Assembly (NCBI GenBank): GCA_003342815.1
Contig: PTEX01000012.1
Coordinates: forward strand, 3,925,880 to 3,989,879
Source of the DNA: Eudromia elegans
Lineage: Eukaryota; Chordata; Aves; Tinamiformes; Tinamidae
Reading direction: 5' to 3'
DNA length: 64,000 bases
Notes under the pieces: model-generated
Databases searched by the model: none
What the model saw: only the letters and a program-made list of their open reading frames with translations
What the model was told of the DNA's origin: nothing
In this document: positions 1-12,900 of the stretch, piece after piece
Position numbering within the stretch: the stretch's first letter is position 1
Layout of the letters: the number at the start of each line of letters is the position of its first letter
Program-made: the position numbers and the translations under genes

Positions 1-1375
1 GAAAAAATGCCTGCCTGAATTATTAAAATATATCTTACATCTTCATTATTAAAATATATCTTACATCTTCATTGTCTCTAAATTATGTAACCGAAAAGAA
101 TAAGAATGAACTATGACTCTTAAAATGTTATCTGACCTTTCTGACAATGTTGTCATGATGTGTGTTTGGAAACCAATAGCTACTGTCAGATATATTAAAA
201 AAAATGTAATTTTTCCAAAAGTTAAGAGTCATTCTGTATAGTAAGTACATTTTTGCCTTCTTGCGTTTTATAGTTAGAATTTCATCTTGAAAGACATAAA
301 TGCCAAAAACTCCAGCTAATTTGCTTTCATCCAGATATATTTTTTCTTTTTTAAACCTGCAGGCTTGTTATGACATGCCAATGAAATAATATGTGATACT
401 CTTTCTTCATAACATAAAATTTTAATAAGGGCTGTTTATCATCACAGTCTGTCTTCTGCTTAATGGGACCCACATGAGTGAGGACTCTCCATCTAGATAT
501 GAAAAAAAAAAAAAAAAAATTTCTGTGACTTTGCTTCGTTAAGTGGTCCCAACAGTCTTGCTGTGAAATTAGAAACTGTAGATCTAGCAAAAAGCACAAT
601 TTTAAGTCCAACTTCTTCCACTTGAAAAGAAAACCAAATAACATTTGTCTTATGGTTTCCTAAATCAAAAGGCTACAGAAATTAGCTATTATCTGAGGCC
701 CCCCTGTACTGACAGCTGGAAGATATCGAATCTGAAGACTTCTGGTAGTGCTCTCACAAGTTGATCACTCTCTGCTTGCCAATCTCTCTCTCTTTTTTTT
801 CTTTCACCTGACTTTTGTATAGATTTTTTTCCTCATGAAACCTTATAGACAATTTACGTGAGAGACCAGGATCATTATTTTTTTAGAGCTATGGAAATCC
901 GAGACATAGGTTACCTGGGCTGTATAACTGGACAACCTAGGTCTGAGCCAGGTTTCCTGAGCATCTGAGGTCTGGTTAGATGAACTTTAAGAGTTAGCAA
1001 AATTAGGAAATTACTGACCATTTAACTACTTGATCTCAGCCTTCTGGTGCCATCAGAGATGCTCTTGTGTGTGCCCTTCACTTCCAGCAGCCACAGCAGA
1101 AGTCCCAAGGTCTCCAGTAGATCCTGTGACATTTCTGGCAGACCTATCAGGAAGGCTAGGCTCTTCAAAGGTGTTGTACATGACATCCAGATCCTGCCCT
1201 CATGATTGAAAAAATGAAAATAGATGACCAGGGAAGCAGTGCCTATTATTGGTACGAATGTCAAATCCCAGACTGGCTGAGTATCATCTGCACACATCTG
1301 AGAATCCAGGGCTACTGTTCACCCCTAAGTCTCTGGTCTTGAGTCTTAGAATTACGTCAGAATCATACATTGCAT
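1..1375. other. AT-rich intergenic DNA, no gene seen
   Basis: AT-rich unique-looking sequence. It holds a short perfect tandem duplication near its start and an 18-base A run at 502-519. Open frames here are short, lack recognisable motifs and read through simple sequence, so none is called. It lies some 21 kb beyond the 3' end of KCNC2 and is taken as intergenic. Confidence 0.6.
21..72. repeat. 26-bp perfect tandem duplication (2 copies)
   Basis: Two adjacent identical 26-base units, starting tattaaaata and ending cttcat, occupy 21-46 and 47-72. This looks like a recent local slippage duplication. Confidence 0.9.
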
Positions 1376-1566
1376 TAAAATAAAATAAAATAAAATAAAA
1401 TAAAATAAAATAAAATAAAATAAAATAAAATAAAATAAAATAAAATAAAATAAAATAAAATAAAATAAAANAAAATAAAATAAAATAAAATAAAATAAAA
1501 TAAAATAAAATAAAATAAAATAAAATAAAATAAAATAAAATAAAATAAAATAAAATAAAATAAAAT
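1376..1566. repeat. (TAAAA)n microsatellite
   Basis: About 38 almost perfect copies of the pentamer TAAAA (TTTTA on the other strand) run without other interruption. One ambiguous base (N) at 1471 sits where a T is expected. The apparent reading frames through it, rich in Phe-Ile-Leu-Tyr, are artefacts of the repeat. Confidence 0.97.
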
Positions 1567-4500
1567 CAGAAAAAAGAGAGAGAGAACAGGCAAAAAGCAA
1601 AATCACAGTTTTATGGATAAGAGTTTGAAAACACATAATGCTCACATATTCTGTACAGGAATCCAAAACGGGTCAGGAGCAGGTCAAACACACAGAAAAA
1701 GAGAACATCAGCAGGAGCAGAGGAAAAAGAATCCCACCCCTCCTCCTGCATCCAGCCTTTGTGCATGGGTAACATTTCTGGAAAGAAAATTTGCCTCTAA
1801 AAACAGAGAGGGCATCCTTCCTTTTCAATATCTTTGGCTCCAAAGCAAGAGTGCAAGAGTCATTGAGGAGACAGCTGAAAGACAGGGCCAAAGTGGTTCT
1901 GAAAGGGCAGAATATTCCCAATATTATTAGTGTAAGTAGGTAGCCAGAGCAGCTGAGGTAGAGAAACCAGGAGCTAGATGAGGATGTCTTGTCTATGGTT
2001 GGTGATGCTCCTCATGCTTGAAACACCTCAAAGGTCTCTCAGGGTGACAGGGAGAACTGCCATCCCTTTGGCCACTTCCTCTCTGATATAAAACTAGGGA
2101 AGGAGAGAGGTCTGAAAGTGTGAGCAGAGATCCCACTTAGCAATGAGAGCCCAAATCTACCATCACGGTCCAGGTAGTATGCACACAAAAGCTAGACATT
2201 AAAACTACCTCCAAAACTCTGCAATAGGAAGGGGTTTATATGGAGTTTTTTGGACAGAGGGAGATATGAAGGATGACAGGGGATTGGAAGAGAGAATTGT
2301 GACTGTCCATACTTGTGATTGCCCTCCATGTTTATGTCTCTTTACCTTCTCATGGAAGGACTGACCAGGTGGGATGTGAAAAATCTTTCTGCATAAAACT
2401 TGCCTCATCCTTGAACTCATACATGAGCATTCAGAAAGCTTCCACCATTTCATATGTTGTTTATGAGAGGAGTAGGTTGAGTTTCTGGGAACAGCATGAC
2501 TTCCATTAGAGCTCTCCAACTCTAGTATTGATAAATTTACTTCTAAAATTATTAGCCCTATTCTTTTTGATTTTTGGACTTATATCATCTGCAGCATCTT
2601 TTTCAAATCAATCCCTCCTCAAAGGGATTGCTCAGATCTGACTCTGGGACTGGAGATGAGAGTGCACATTTTCACATTAGATAGCATTAGTGTAATATGT
2701 CCTCTATAAACCCCACCATTGTTCATAATTATTGCCTAGCACAATTTACAAGAGAAATAGCATTAATCTGCATTTCCTTTAGAACTACTATCATTTTGCT
2801 AAGGCACTAAAATACATCTGCCCTCAAGAAATGTTTCAATGGGAACCTCCATATATAATACATGTGTTCAATTCATTATTAATGCACTTCAATCTGAATC
2901 GCAAATTCAACATGATGTCTGAAATTTTTTCAGGCCCATTCTATTCTGTGTCAGCTCTTATAACATGTTCATCATCATAACATCTGAGCAACAGGCCCAC
3001 AGTGCATTAGGCCACACACTTAAAAATCAGTCACACCCTGCTTACTTGCTCAGCTTTATCCCTGAGGTAGAAGCCTGGACCACACGGAGCATTCAGTTTT
3101 AATAGGGTTTTTATTCAGTTTGGTTTGATTTTTTTTTTCTTTTGGCATGTCTGTGTTTGTAACAGAAAGCAAGTCAAAGCAATTGTGCTTACCGTCAGAG
3201 CACATGGTGTCCGGGGTAGTGGTGGGCCTCAGCTCCCACACCAGTAATTTCAGAGTCGTGGGCCAACCACCAGGAAAGCTCTCTGCCCACAACAGACAAC
3301 AGAGCCTATGCCAGTCGGTCACAGTTGTCAACTTTGGTCTTGATCCCAGAACGTCCAGACGTTTTGTGGATATTCTAGGCTTGGGTTCAAAAGAAAGATT
3401 AAAGCCTAGCGATTAACTACCGACCCTACGACATAACTGCACCTGCCCGCTGAGCAGACACAGCGTGTCCGTTGTCCGTCCGCAGGAGAGGGCCCTGTGT
3501 CACCTGCGTGACAGCCCGCGTCAGACCAGCACCAGTCCTCACGCGCCTTTCATCTGACAAGCCAGCACTAGGCAGTTTGCCCTGCGAGCTAAGCTTCCTC
3601 ACCAGGCACGACTGTTTCTAGTGCTCCTTGGTTCCTTGCCCAGTTTTAAGCTTTTGTCTCCTGTGGAGAGAAGTTTTAGTATCCATGCTGCTGCCCAGAA
3701 GGGACAACAGCTCTGCCACCAGCCCCCAGAGCTCTGCAGGAGCTCCAAGCATGGATCCAAGGGCTGCTCACCAAGCCTCTGCAGGAAGCAGAGCGACGGG
3801 AGATGGGAAACAGACCTGAAGTACCTCGGATGCCACCTACTGCCATATCCCTTTGTAGAAAGCTAAGGCGGAGCAACATGAAGTGCAGACTTCATATGCA
3901 GCTCATTCTTTCCAGGAACACACAGTGTTTCCCTGTGGAAGCACATATCCTGTTTATGACTGTCACCTTGCTATCCAGCTCCTGTGTGTTGATAAAACAC
4001 TAAAAATCTCACAGCATTTGCTACAAAAAACCCACAGGTATTATGTGGTACACACCAGCTGGAAGGAGTCTGTAAGCATATTAAAGTGTCCCTTTTGATG
4101 TTCTTTGAGAACATGAATGGCAAGCTAGTAATGCGATGGCGTTACTGAACAACTTTGTATCCAGCCACGGTAAATGTGAGATTGCCTTACTTGAGAGGAA
4201 TAATCTAGTTAAATTATCTTTTAAACCTCAGAACAGAAGAGAATCTTTCATGTGAGTAAACATTTCAGAAGAATGTCATGGAGCCATATAATCATCACTT
4301 TGACTTTATAAAACTCCCTTTGATAAAGACCTCAGTGCATATGACAATGTTAATACCATTATAACAAATGGGAAAAAGGGAAAGTCTAGCATCTGACAGA
4401 GTGTCAGAAGCAAACCAGGGAAGAAAATTCAAGTACTTGACTTGCCAGCTGCCTTTGCACCAAGTGACATCTGCCCCTCCTGAAGATCTTGGTCACCTTC

Positions 4501-7500
4501 TCCACGTTATGTCCTGGGGTGCCTCAAAGTGTACTACTAATTACAGGACAGAAACTTTAGACCATGAGTCTGCAGATAACAGTTCCTGAGCCAAGATCTT
4601 CACTTACGCAGGAGATCAGGAGCTCTGAGAGAGTCAAACTGAAAGGGAAGCAAAGAAGGAGAGAACTTTATCGATAAGGTACGATTGTAAGTACACAACT
4701 TAAATAATTATTTAAGTATATTATTTTGCACAATGGATTGAGAAAGGGGATAGAGGAAATAAGGCCACAGTCAACAGATATTTCATAAATACTGGAGAAG
4801 GAGTAAATTTCAAGAGGGTCCATTCTGCGAGCAGGACTGACTCCAGACGGCTGCAGAAAGCACAGCAGCATCTCTGAGCTGCTGTAAAAAGGAAGTTTGG
4901 CAGGAAAGAGATGGATTAAGACAGCAGCTCTAGGGCATATGAGTTTTCCTCATGCCTCTCTGCAAGTGACATGTTCTCTATGCCTCCGAATGCCTGCATC
5001 TCGACAGACAACCATTCTCCAAAGTGGGCCAGCCTCATGATCACCTTTTTTCATTCTAAGAGTTGAATTTCTCTTCACGAAGATCAACTGTCACTCAGGT
5101 GCTCCTATTAAATTTGCAGCCTGGAGTGGCCTGAGTGTTTTAAAAATTTACTAGTGCTCCAATTGCATGAAATAGCTCTATGATATTCTAAGAAATTATA
5201 TTTTAGTTTATGAATATTTGATTAATACAGTTAAAACAATACAATATCAGCTCTTCTCTGTTACACCCATACCAAGGGCTTAAGAACAAAGTGCATGAAG
5301 ATTGTGAGGCTTCGCTTTGCATAATTTGGCTACATCCCACCTTTTAGTGAGGTGGAGCAGCAGGCTGCTCTGGGCAGCAGCGGAGGCGAGTTAGGGCTCT
5401 TGGCCAGGAGCTGCTGCACCCGGGTGGTCAGGAGACGGGGGACTGCAGGATGTGGGTGACCAGCGTCGAAGCACACAGAGACATCTCACTCTGCTCCAGT
5501 TTTGACAGCTGTGCATCCTTTTCCAAGGCTGAAGTGAAATAAAGCTGGTTTATTAGGAATTTGGGGAAGGCTGTATGAGAAGTAGTTACTTCTTTAATGT
5601 TGCCCTGGTAAGAGAAAACGTTTGAGTCTTTATATGCCATTATTGACTGATTTTAGAAGTATAAAATGATTACCATTTAGAAATATAAAATTATGAGCTT
5701 TCCAAAAGGAAAATCATGTTGGACAGACAGTATGGATAATTATGTAACTGAATAACCCAAAGATGTGCAGTCTCCAGAGCCATTAAACATTTAATGTTGC
5801 TATTTCCAGGTTAATTTGTCTGGCATTTTTTCTCTGATACCTAATTATTAGTAAGCAGAGGCTGCAGTCACCCTTGAAAGAGAGATTCAGTCTGAAGCTG
5901 CCAGAATTTTCCTGACCTCATTAAACATTTCCAGCAGATTGTTGTAAATGATCAGAAGATGCTGAGGCACCCGACTGGAGAATTAGGAAAGGAAGAAATC
6001 TTTAAACAATATCATAGAGAAATACACTACAAGACTTTCATGCATCCAAAGGGCATTATTTGGCAGTCTAGATCATAATCATAGTTGCAATTCATCAAGA
6101 CACATATTTTAAATGCATTTAAAGTCTGTTGTTCTTGCATAAATCCACTCATTTGAGTGTGCTTAGCTACTCTGCTGGAAAAGGATCCTTTCTTAGAACC
6201 AAGATGTTACATATTAGCCCCGACATTCATCTGCTGGATCTGCAACCAAGTGGTTTTGGCAGCAACATGCCCTATGTAAAGTATCCACACGTTCAATTCC
6301 TGAAACAGTCTGCTTGAAGTCAAAGCTTATTAACCAAGAAAGCACTTACCAAAATTTTAGGATAAGGGATGGCCACAGCCGGACACATTGGCTGCACGTA
6401 GCTGATGAAAAGCGCAGGGTCAGGAGTGTCATGAGCAGAGACAAGTGCTCATGTTTAATGGAAAAATCGAGGCTTTCAAGTTGCCCTAGAAGATGAACAT
6501 TTCTGGGAATGCTCGCTGATACCCTTGCTAGGGCGAGTGTTCCCCAAGTGAAGACGGACTCCAAAGATTCCTGGAAACAGAGAACTAGGGGAGACATTTT
6601 TGACCAAGGGCAATCCTTACACAAAGACATCCAGCAGACCTGGGATGAAAATCAGAGTGATAGATCAAAAAATGAAGGAGTTGTGAAGTTTTGCGACAGC
6701 AAAAGACAACAGTAACCGCTACACCATACAAGAAAAGACACGAGAAGGTTGAAAAGTTCTCTCAAATGGAAGAGAAAATGTAGTTTTATTACACTGGTCC
6801 CCTGCACAAGAGGACAGCTCATGCTGACTGATTTTATTACATCTTGTGAGTGCCAGATAGATCATTTATTATGAACATGTACTTTGTAAATGTACTCTAA
6901 GCTCTCCTTGTAAAGCTGGGCAAACTTTACAATACTGTTAGTAAATCAGGATCTTTTTGGGTATTTAAAATATAGATAACAAGGACCTTGGCGTATCATG
7001 TGAAAAAAATCATGGCACTTTCTGGCACACCAGTATTAGCTGGAAATGCCCAAAGCTGCTCATTGCTGCTTCCTCAGGACAGGACCATCTCCAAGACCTC
7101 TAGAAACTTCCAAAGTGCAGCTAAGGATGAGGCCATGGCAGAAGACAATTGAAGCAATTAACACCCCAAGGCTGGGCTTCTTCCCAGCTGTGGTACCAGT
7201 GAAGGGGAGAGCTCTCAGGAATGGGAGGAGGTTTTTTCTAGGCACAGAATGGTGCGTCATTCTCAAACACTTGAAGAAAAATGTATTTAAAAGACCGTGT
7301 GAAGGTCACTTAGGAGTTGAAATTTTTCAGAGGAAGACCCGAGACATTTTAAATTGGCCTCGGAGGAACTCTGGCATTATCAAAACTCTTTGGGTTTGTC
7401 ACATATGCCAACATACACGACGAGTCAAGTGAAAGAGCCTATGGTGGTGGCACAAGAAAATTGTCTGCCTGGAGCAAAGTAGGCATAAGTTTGTTCAAGC

Positions 7501-9942
7501 TGGTGACAAAAATGCTTTTTGATTATATATATTTTTAAAAACTAGCAGACTCTGCTTTCTAGATATGGATCTAAGCTGTGAAAGATTTTATATGAAGAAT
7601 CGCTTATTTTTTAATACAAGTCATACCCGTAAGGCTTCTTTGGTTTTGCTCTAAGCAAGTACTGCTGTGACTGCATTTTACTGACAACTCAGAAATACAG
7701 CTTTGGGAGAAATACAACTTTGTGCAGCCTGTGACATGAAGTCAATGCACTACTTCAATCACAGTAAGAACAAGGAACATTTAGGATAGTAAATACTTAT
7801 TGTGCTGCCTTTGATGAAAATGCAAAGTTGTGGACACACAAAATCGTAGAAAATGAACTTGAAAATGACGTAAATGATAATACTTATTCCTGAAGTGTTG
7901 GTCCTTTGAGGATGTGGCCCAGTGAAAGGAATATATTAATATAATAAATCCCAAATAACCACAGACAGATGAAATATAGATATTTCACTCTCAGAACTCC
8001 ACGGACTTCATAGTCAAAATAAACCGAATTTAGATCCATTTTATTGTGTTAGTAGCATTCCCAGCTGATATCAGTATACATATGTACAGAACAGCAACCT
8101 TGCAAGAATAGGAGAATAATAATTTGGTCCAGAATGTCTACATAAAATTTCATCCATAAACTTAACCGTATATTAAGCCATATATATAACCATACATAAC
8201 CACATATATGTTGTTTGCCTTCCCCCATGTCCATTGTATGAAAAAAAGTAATAAGAAGAGCTGAACTTACAAGCTGAATTATTAGTGCTGAATTAATAGC
8301 TTTTTTGGTTTACTGCTTAGCTTTTCGTTTCACGTTCAGAGTTGAAAAGGCGATCCAGATATCCAGATTTTTTTCAGAGTTACACCTCCAGAACATTAAT
8401 CTTTTCAGAGACCAACTTTGGGCTAGTGGGTTACAGTAAAACTTTGAGACTCAGCACGCTTTTCCTCCTCTCTCTTGCACCTCTGCTGTTCTTTCCCCAC
8501 TCTGCCCAGAGACACATCTGTAGTACAAAGATGCCCACTTCAGTGCACAGCATTTTAACCGGTGGCTTCGGACACTCTGAACATGACAGGATTCTCTAAT
8601 GCTTTATTTCCTGCAAGTCTGTTTTTCCTAATCTTCAATTCTCATCCCTTATTGTGAGTAATAGGTATTTATTTCCTCTTGCACTAGTGCTCTTCATGTC
8701 TTTGCAGTTTCCCAAGAAGACGTCACCATGCCGCTTTGCTTTGAAAATGAGAAGGCAGCTGCCATTTTGATGCTGTTTTGAAGAGAACAACAACAAGGTG
8801 CCTGAGGCCAACATGCAAGCTGGTGTGCACTTTTGGGTGAGTTTTCGGAAAGAGCCGCATTTCTAAACCTACCTTGCTGCTCCTGAGTAATGCAGGAAAT
8901 GAGGGCTGAAACCCAGGCTGTGAGTGAAGCGATATGCATCGTTCACAGCCCCTCTGCCTGAGCGCGTCTGTCAAAGCCATTTACACCTTTCTTGTGGTGG
9001 CCAGGAGAGCTACAGTTATGTAAGACAGAGCTCCATGTTGAAAGACAGAAGAAAACTTGTAAAAAAAGCATAAATTGAGGCAGGGATTATTGTCCTTGTG
9101 CTTCTCCTTCTTGTTTTTCATTTGTTTTTCCTGCAGTCCAACTTCTTTGCTCTGACCATAAGCATGATTGCAATTATGCTTAAAGTTGGGACCTCATAGC
9201 CACAGTTAGAGCCCCAAAGGGCCTCTGATAACAACCACAGCCAAAGGCAGGGACACTGTCGAGGCATATGCTATATTGCACCCCAAGCTCTTCAGATGGG
9301 AGATGTCAGTTCTCAAACTTGTCCACGAGCCACCTTGTTTTCTTTTCACTGAACTATGAATGGAGCTTCTATAAAGCTACTATGCAAAAAAAAAGAAAAA
9401 AAATGTTTTAAAGTTCTGCCCCTCATTTGGAAAAAACAAATCCTTCTCGTATATTTCATAAGTGAAGGATTTCTATATCCCCCTCCCAGAACGCTCAGTT
9501 GGGCTTGTTGACCCTGCGTCCGCCCATGCGACACCCCATGCACAGCCGATCCGGGCTGCTGATGGCCCCGATCCTGTCCACAGCTGACCCTGCTGCTGCC
9601 TCCTGCCAGCGTGTGGGCAGCCTGGCGCTGCACACGCTCTCACGGCATGTGGACTGCATCTCAGTACATCTTGATCCCTCGCGTCAAAACTGTGCTCCTG
9701 ATCCTGCGTGGCAGCAGCGTGTCTGCCCTGAGAAAGAAAGGCGGGCTGTGCTGTGAACAGAGGAGCAAACGAGACATGCAGCATTTGTGACAATTAGGAG
9801 TGTTCGAACAGTGTTTATACAGACTAGGGTTGTTTGAATAGTTTAATGACTATTAGATTTCTTGTGAAAATGTTTGCGTGTCATTCATTTGCAGCAGGGA
9901 GATAATCTCTTCTGCACTCACCATATATTTATGTTCAGCCCT
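1567..9942. other. Intergenic DNA with GC-rich patches, no gene supported
   Basis: About 8.4 kb with no recognisable protein domain on either strand. Composition alternates between AT-rich stretches and short GC- and CpG-richer patches, for example around 3420-3560, 5340-5470 and 9500-9720. The longest open frame, 7046-7432 on the plus strand (128 codons), resembles no family I know and shows no domain or exon pattern, so it is read as chance. Non-coding RNA exons cannot be excluded. Confidence 0.5.
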
Positions 9943-9988
9943 AGATGATCTCTAGAGGTCCCTTCCAACCTCAACCGTTCTGTGACTC
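9943..9988 (+). mobile_element. CR1 LINE, very short 3'-end remnant
   Basis: The segment beginning agatgatctctagaggtccc, followed by ttccaacc and a ttctgtgac end, is the plus-orientation 3' tail of an avian CR1 LINE. Only about 46 bases remain, so this is a severely 5'-truncated or eroded copy. The same tail in the opposite orientation is seen in the longer copies at 15634 and 56739. Confidence 0.75.
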
Positions 9989-12900
9989 AGCCTGTGCACG
10001 ACAGTCAGCCCAATAACGAGTATCAGTCTCTGCCCTGCACCGGCGAAACAAGACTCACATTTGGGGCCTGCTGGGAACTATTCTTCTTCAGCAGGACAAA
10101 TATTTCCCTGTCATGTCAAGAACAGCCCACCTAAAATGTAAATGTCAGCAAATGTTTAGCAGCATTAATGAAAACTGAAAGGAGTATCAATGGCAAGGGA
10201 TAATACATGCAGCTTCTACAATAACTGTTGTAATGAAGATGGACAGAGACTTTTTATGGAAAATACTGCTTGCCTACTGCATCTACTTCCTAGCACTGTA
10301 GTCCCATAATGGCTTTCACTAAGCACTTGTCACGTGAGGAAGGAAAGCACAAAGGCTGAGAACCCTTTACATTGTCCACACGCCACGGTTACTACTGCAC
10401 AGAGCTTCTTTATTGCCTCGTAATGCACCGTGGCATCGCTTCTATGGCATCATGATGGATGTTAAAATTTAGTGTTGGTGAAACCCATATCCTTTCAATT
10501 TATAGAGGTCTCTGTATTCTGCAGGGGAAAGAAGTGAGCTTCAATACTGCCACATATTAAGAGAAAGTGAAGCTGAACTCTTTCTCTGGTTTATATTTGA
10601 GTGGAAAGATTAAAACAAAATATTTAAGTCAGTTTGATCAAGATGATTAAAAATATCAGATTGGTCATTTGTGAATATTACTTAAAAATGATCATTTTTG
10701 TGATTATTATAGTTTGATGGTATAAACAGCTAAGAGCTGGCTTTCTAATGAAATACTCAAAAAAAGACAAAAATTAAGGAAGCCTGCTAATGGGCAGGCT
10801 ACAGAAATGTTGCTTCCTTGAAGTATTTTTTTTTTGGGGATTTTTTGTCAACATTATTTTTAGACAACCATTACATAAAAGAGCATCTCGGAGCCACAGA
10901 GTGGTGCTTTGCAGGTATAGCTCTGCTTGTCTGTGCTCCTTAGCTGATTCGTAAGCTGGGTGCACAGAGGAGTGCTTCCAAAGGAATGAGTCCGATTTAA
11001 GGCATGGATTCACTGGGAGCAAGGGGCTCATATCCCAAAGGAACAGCCCTGGGATACGTTTCCCCTGGAGCCCAGCACTCCTCACCTTAATGCATGAGTC
11101 TCCCGAGGGGAGGCTGCCCAAGCAGCAGGGACCGTGCGTCTGGCTCCTTGTCTTCCCTTCGTTTTCCCAGGAGCCGGGGACGGGACCTGCCTCGGTCTGC
11201 GGCACCGAGCAAGCGGATCAGGTGGTGCTGGCTGCCAGGCAGGTGTGGCAGCACTCCTGTCCTTCCCGGGCAGCTGTGTCCCATGCGATGGAAACTCCTG
11301 TCACACCACGCAGCTCCAGACTGATGTGGGAACTCACCCGTGTGACTCGGAGTAAGGTTTGAGATGTGAGCTCACATACGCACTGCTCATGATATACGTA
11401 TACGGAAGTGCAATTTGCTGCAAACTGAGCATGTTGTTCTCTGAGGGAGAGGGTAAAATCCCCTTCTCATGTTTTATTTCAATTAACACTGGTGCAACAT
11501 GGCTGTGGATTTAGCATTGCCTGCAGCTCCCAAGCCTCATGAAGATCTGGGCAATAGTGAGACCTGCGATGGTTCCACTGCGACCTTCTTGTATGTGAAA
11601 ACCTCCAAGAGGGAATAAGCCACTTTCCCACATGATCTGTGACCCGAGAGCCTAGCCCTGCTCCTCAGGATTCCTATTCCACCCCTATAGAAGGAAGTTT
11701 TTAGCACTCTGTTCGTTCCCCTTCTGCCCTCAGAAGCGATGTGAGGACACGAGAGCCATTCCCCTGAGTCCAGCCTTTCCGGGGAGGAGTACATCACGCA
11801 CAGCTTTCAGGATCGATGAGCAATATCATCCTTTCTTAGAAAAAATGAAGGAAATAGAGGCCTAGAGGCCCTTTAAGACAAGACCCCAGAATGGTTATTT
11901 GATATTTAAGCCAAGACCACAGCAATTTAATAATAGCGGTTGAAATAACAGGGCTGCGGTTTCCAAGACTGGAGCAGATCCATTTAAGCTACCACCTAAT
12001 CAAGAAGCATTCAGGAGCCTAAAGTCCATCAACTCCAGTGAAACCCAGGATCCTAAATGTGAGGGTCTCAGCTTTTACTCTTTGCTCTCTGCTCCTTTCT
12101 CTTTCTTTTTTTTTTTTTCCTGCCTTTTTCCCGGCTTAAAGAGTAGGATAGCCTGATGTTTTCACCTGAATGATCTTCTATATAGGCCAGCGCCAAGGCA
12201 GCAGCTCGTAGCACAGAGTGCCTAATGTTAGAAACCCCCCGTTGCATCCAGACTGCATCTTCCTCTGGGGAGCTGTTACTTCTGAAGCAGAAGAAATGTG
12301 AATTCAGCTTCAAACACTGGTAGGAGAGTGAGTTCCTGGGATCCCTGCTTGTACATTTGACAAAAAGTATGTTGTCTTTAAAAACTATTGCCTGAGATCC
12401 ACAGTTCAAATGAACTGACAGAATTTCTCCCTCGATTATTTATGGTTTGAATCCTACAAGGAGGGATAAGGCCATTTGTATTATCTTGAAATGTACTTTT
12501 TTAACAGAAACCCATATTCATCTGAAGCTGTGTAAAATTAATTTGGAAACACTGGTGGCCTTGTAATCCTGATGAGGCTAAAGACCACATGCAGCTGCTA
12601 CAGCGTGAGCCAGCACTCACACTTCAACTCCAACTGCTGTGCTTTTGATGTCTCCTTGAAACTGCCTAAATTTGGTCTTGAAAGAGTAAATGAGGCTTCA
12701 AAAGGGGGAAAAGAATTTCTTAGGTAGATGCTAAATTAGACATTTGTGCTTGACTGATTGGAGAAAGAAAAATCCAAACAAACCAAAAAGCCCTGCCGTC
12801 ATCTCAAATATAACCAAAAGTAGATCCTAGGAGAATATTTTCATACCAGCATGAAGCGGAAGTCATGAGCAAAATGCACACTCTGATTTGCACCTGCGGA

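Noticed and set aside
1352-1666. 104-codon minus-strand frame rich in Phe, Ile, Leu and Tyr
   Set aside because: It is the translation of the (TTTTA)n microsatellite.
7046-7432. 128-codon plus-strand frame with an ATG
   Set aside because: No motif, no flanking exon pattern and no known family. In 64 kb of vertebrate DNA such frames arise by chance. Left as a weak possibility only.
10774-11205. 143-codon minus-strand frame
   Set aside because: It lies in a GC-richer patch with long competing frames on both strands and includes a poly-Lys/Asn part from an A/T-rich run. No protein family is recognised.
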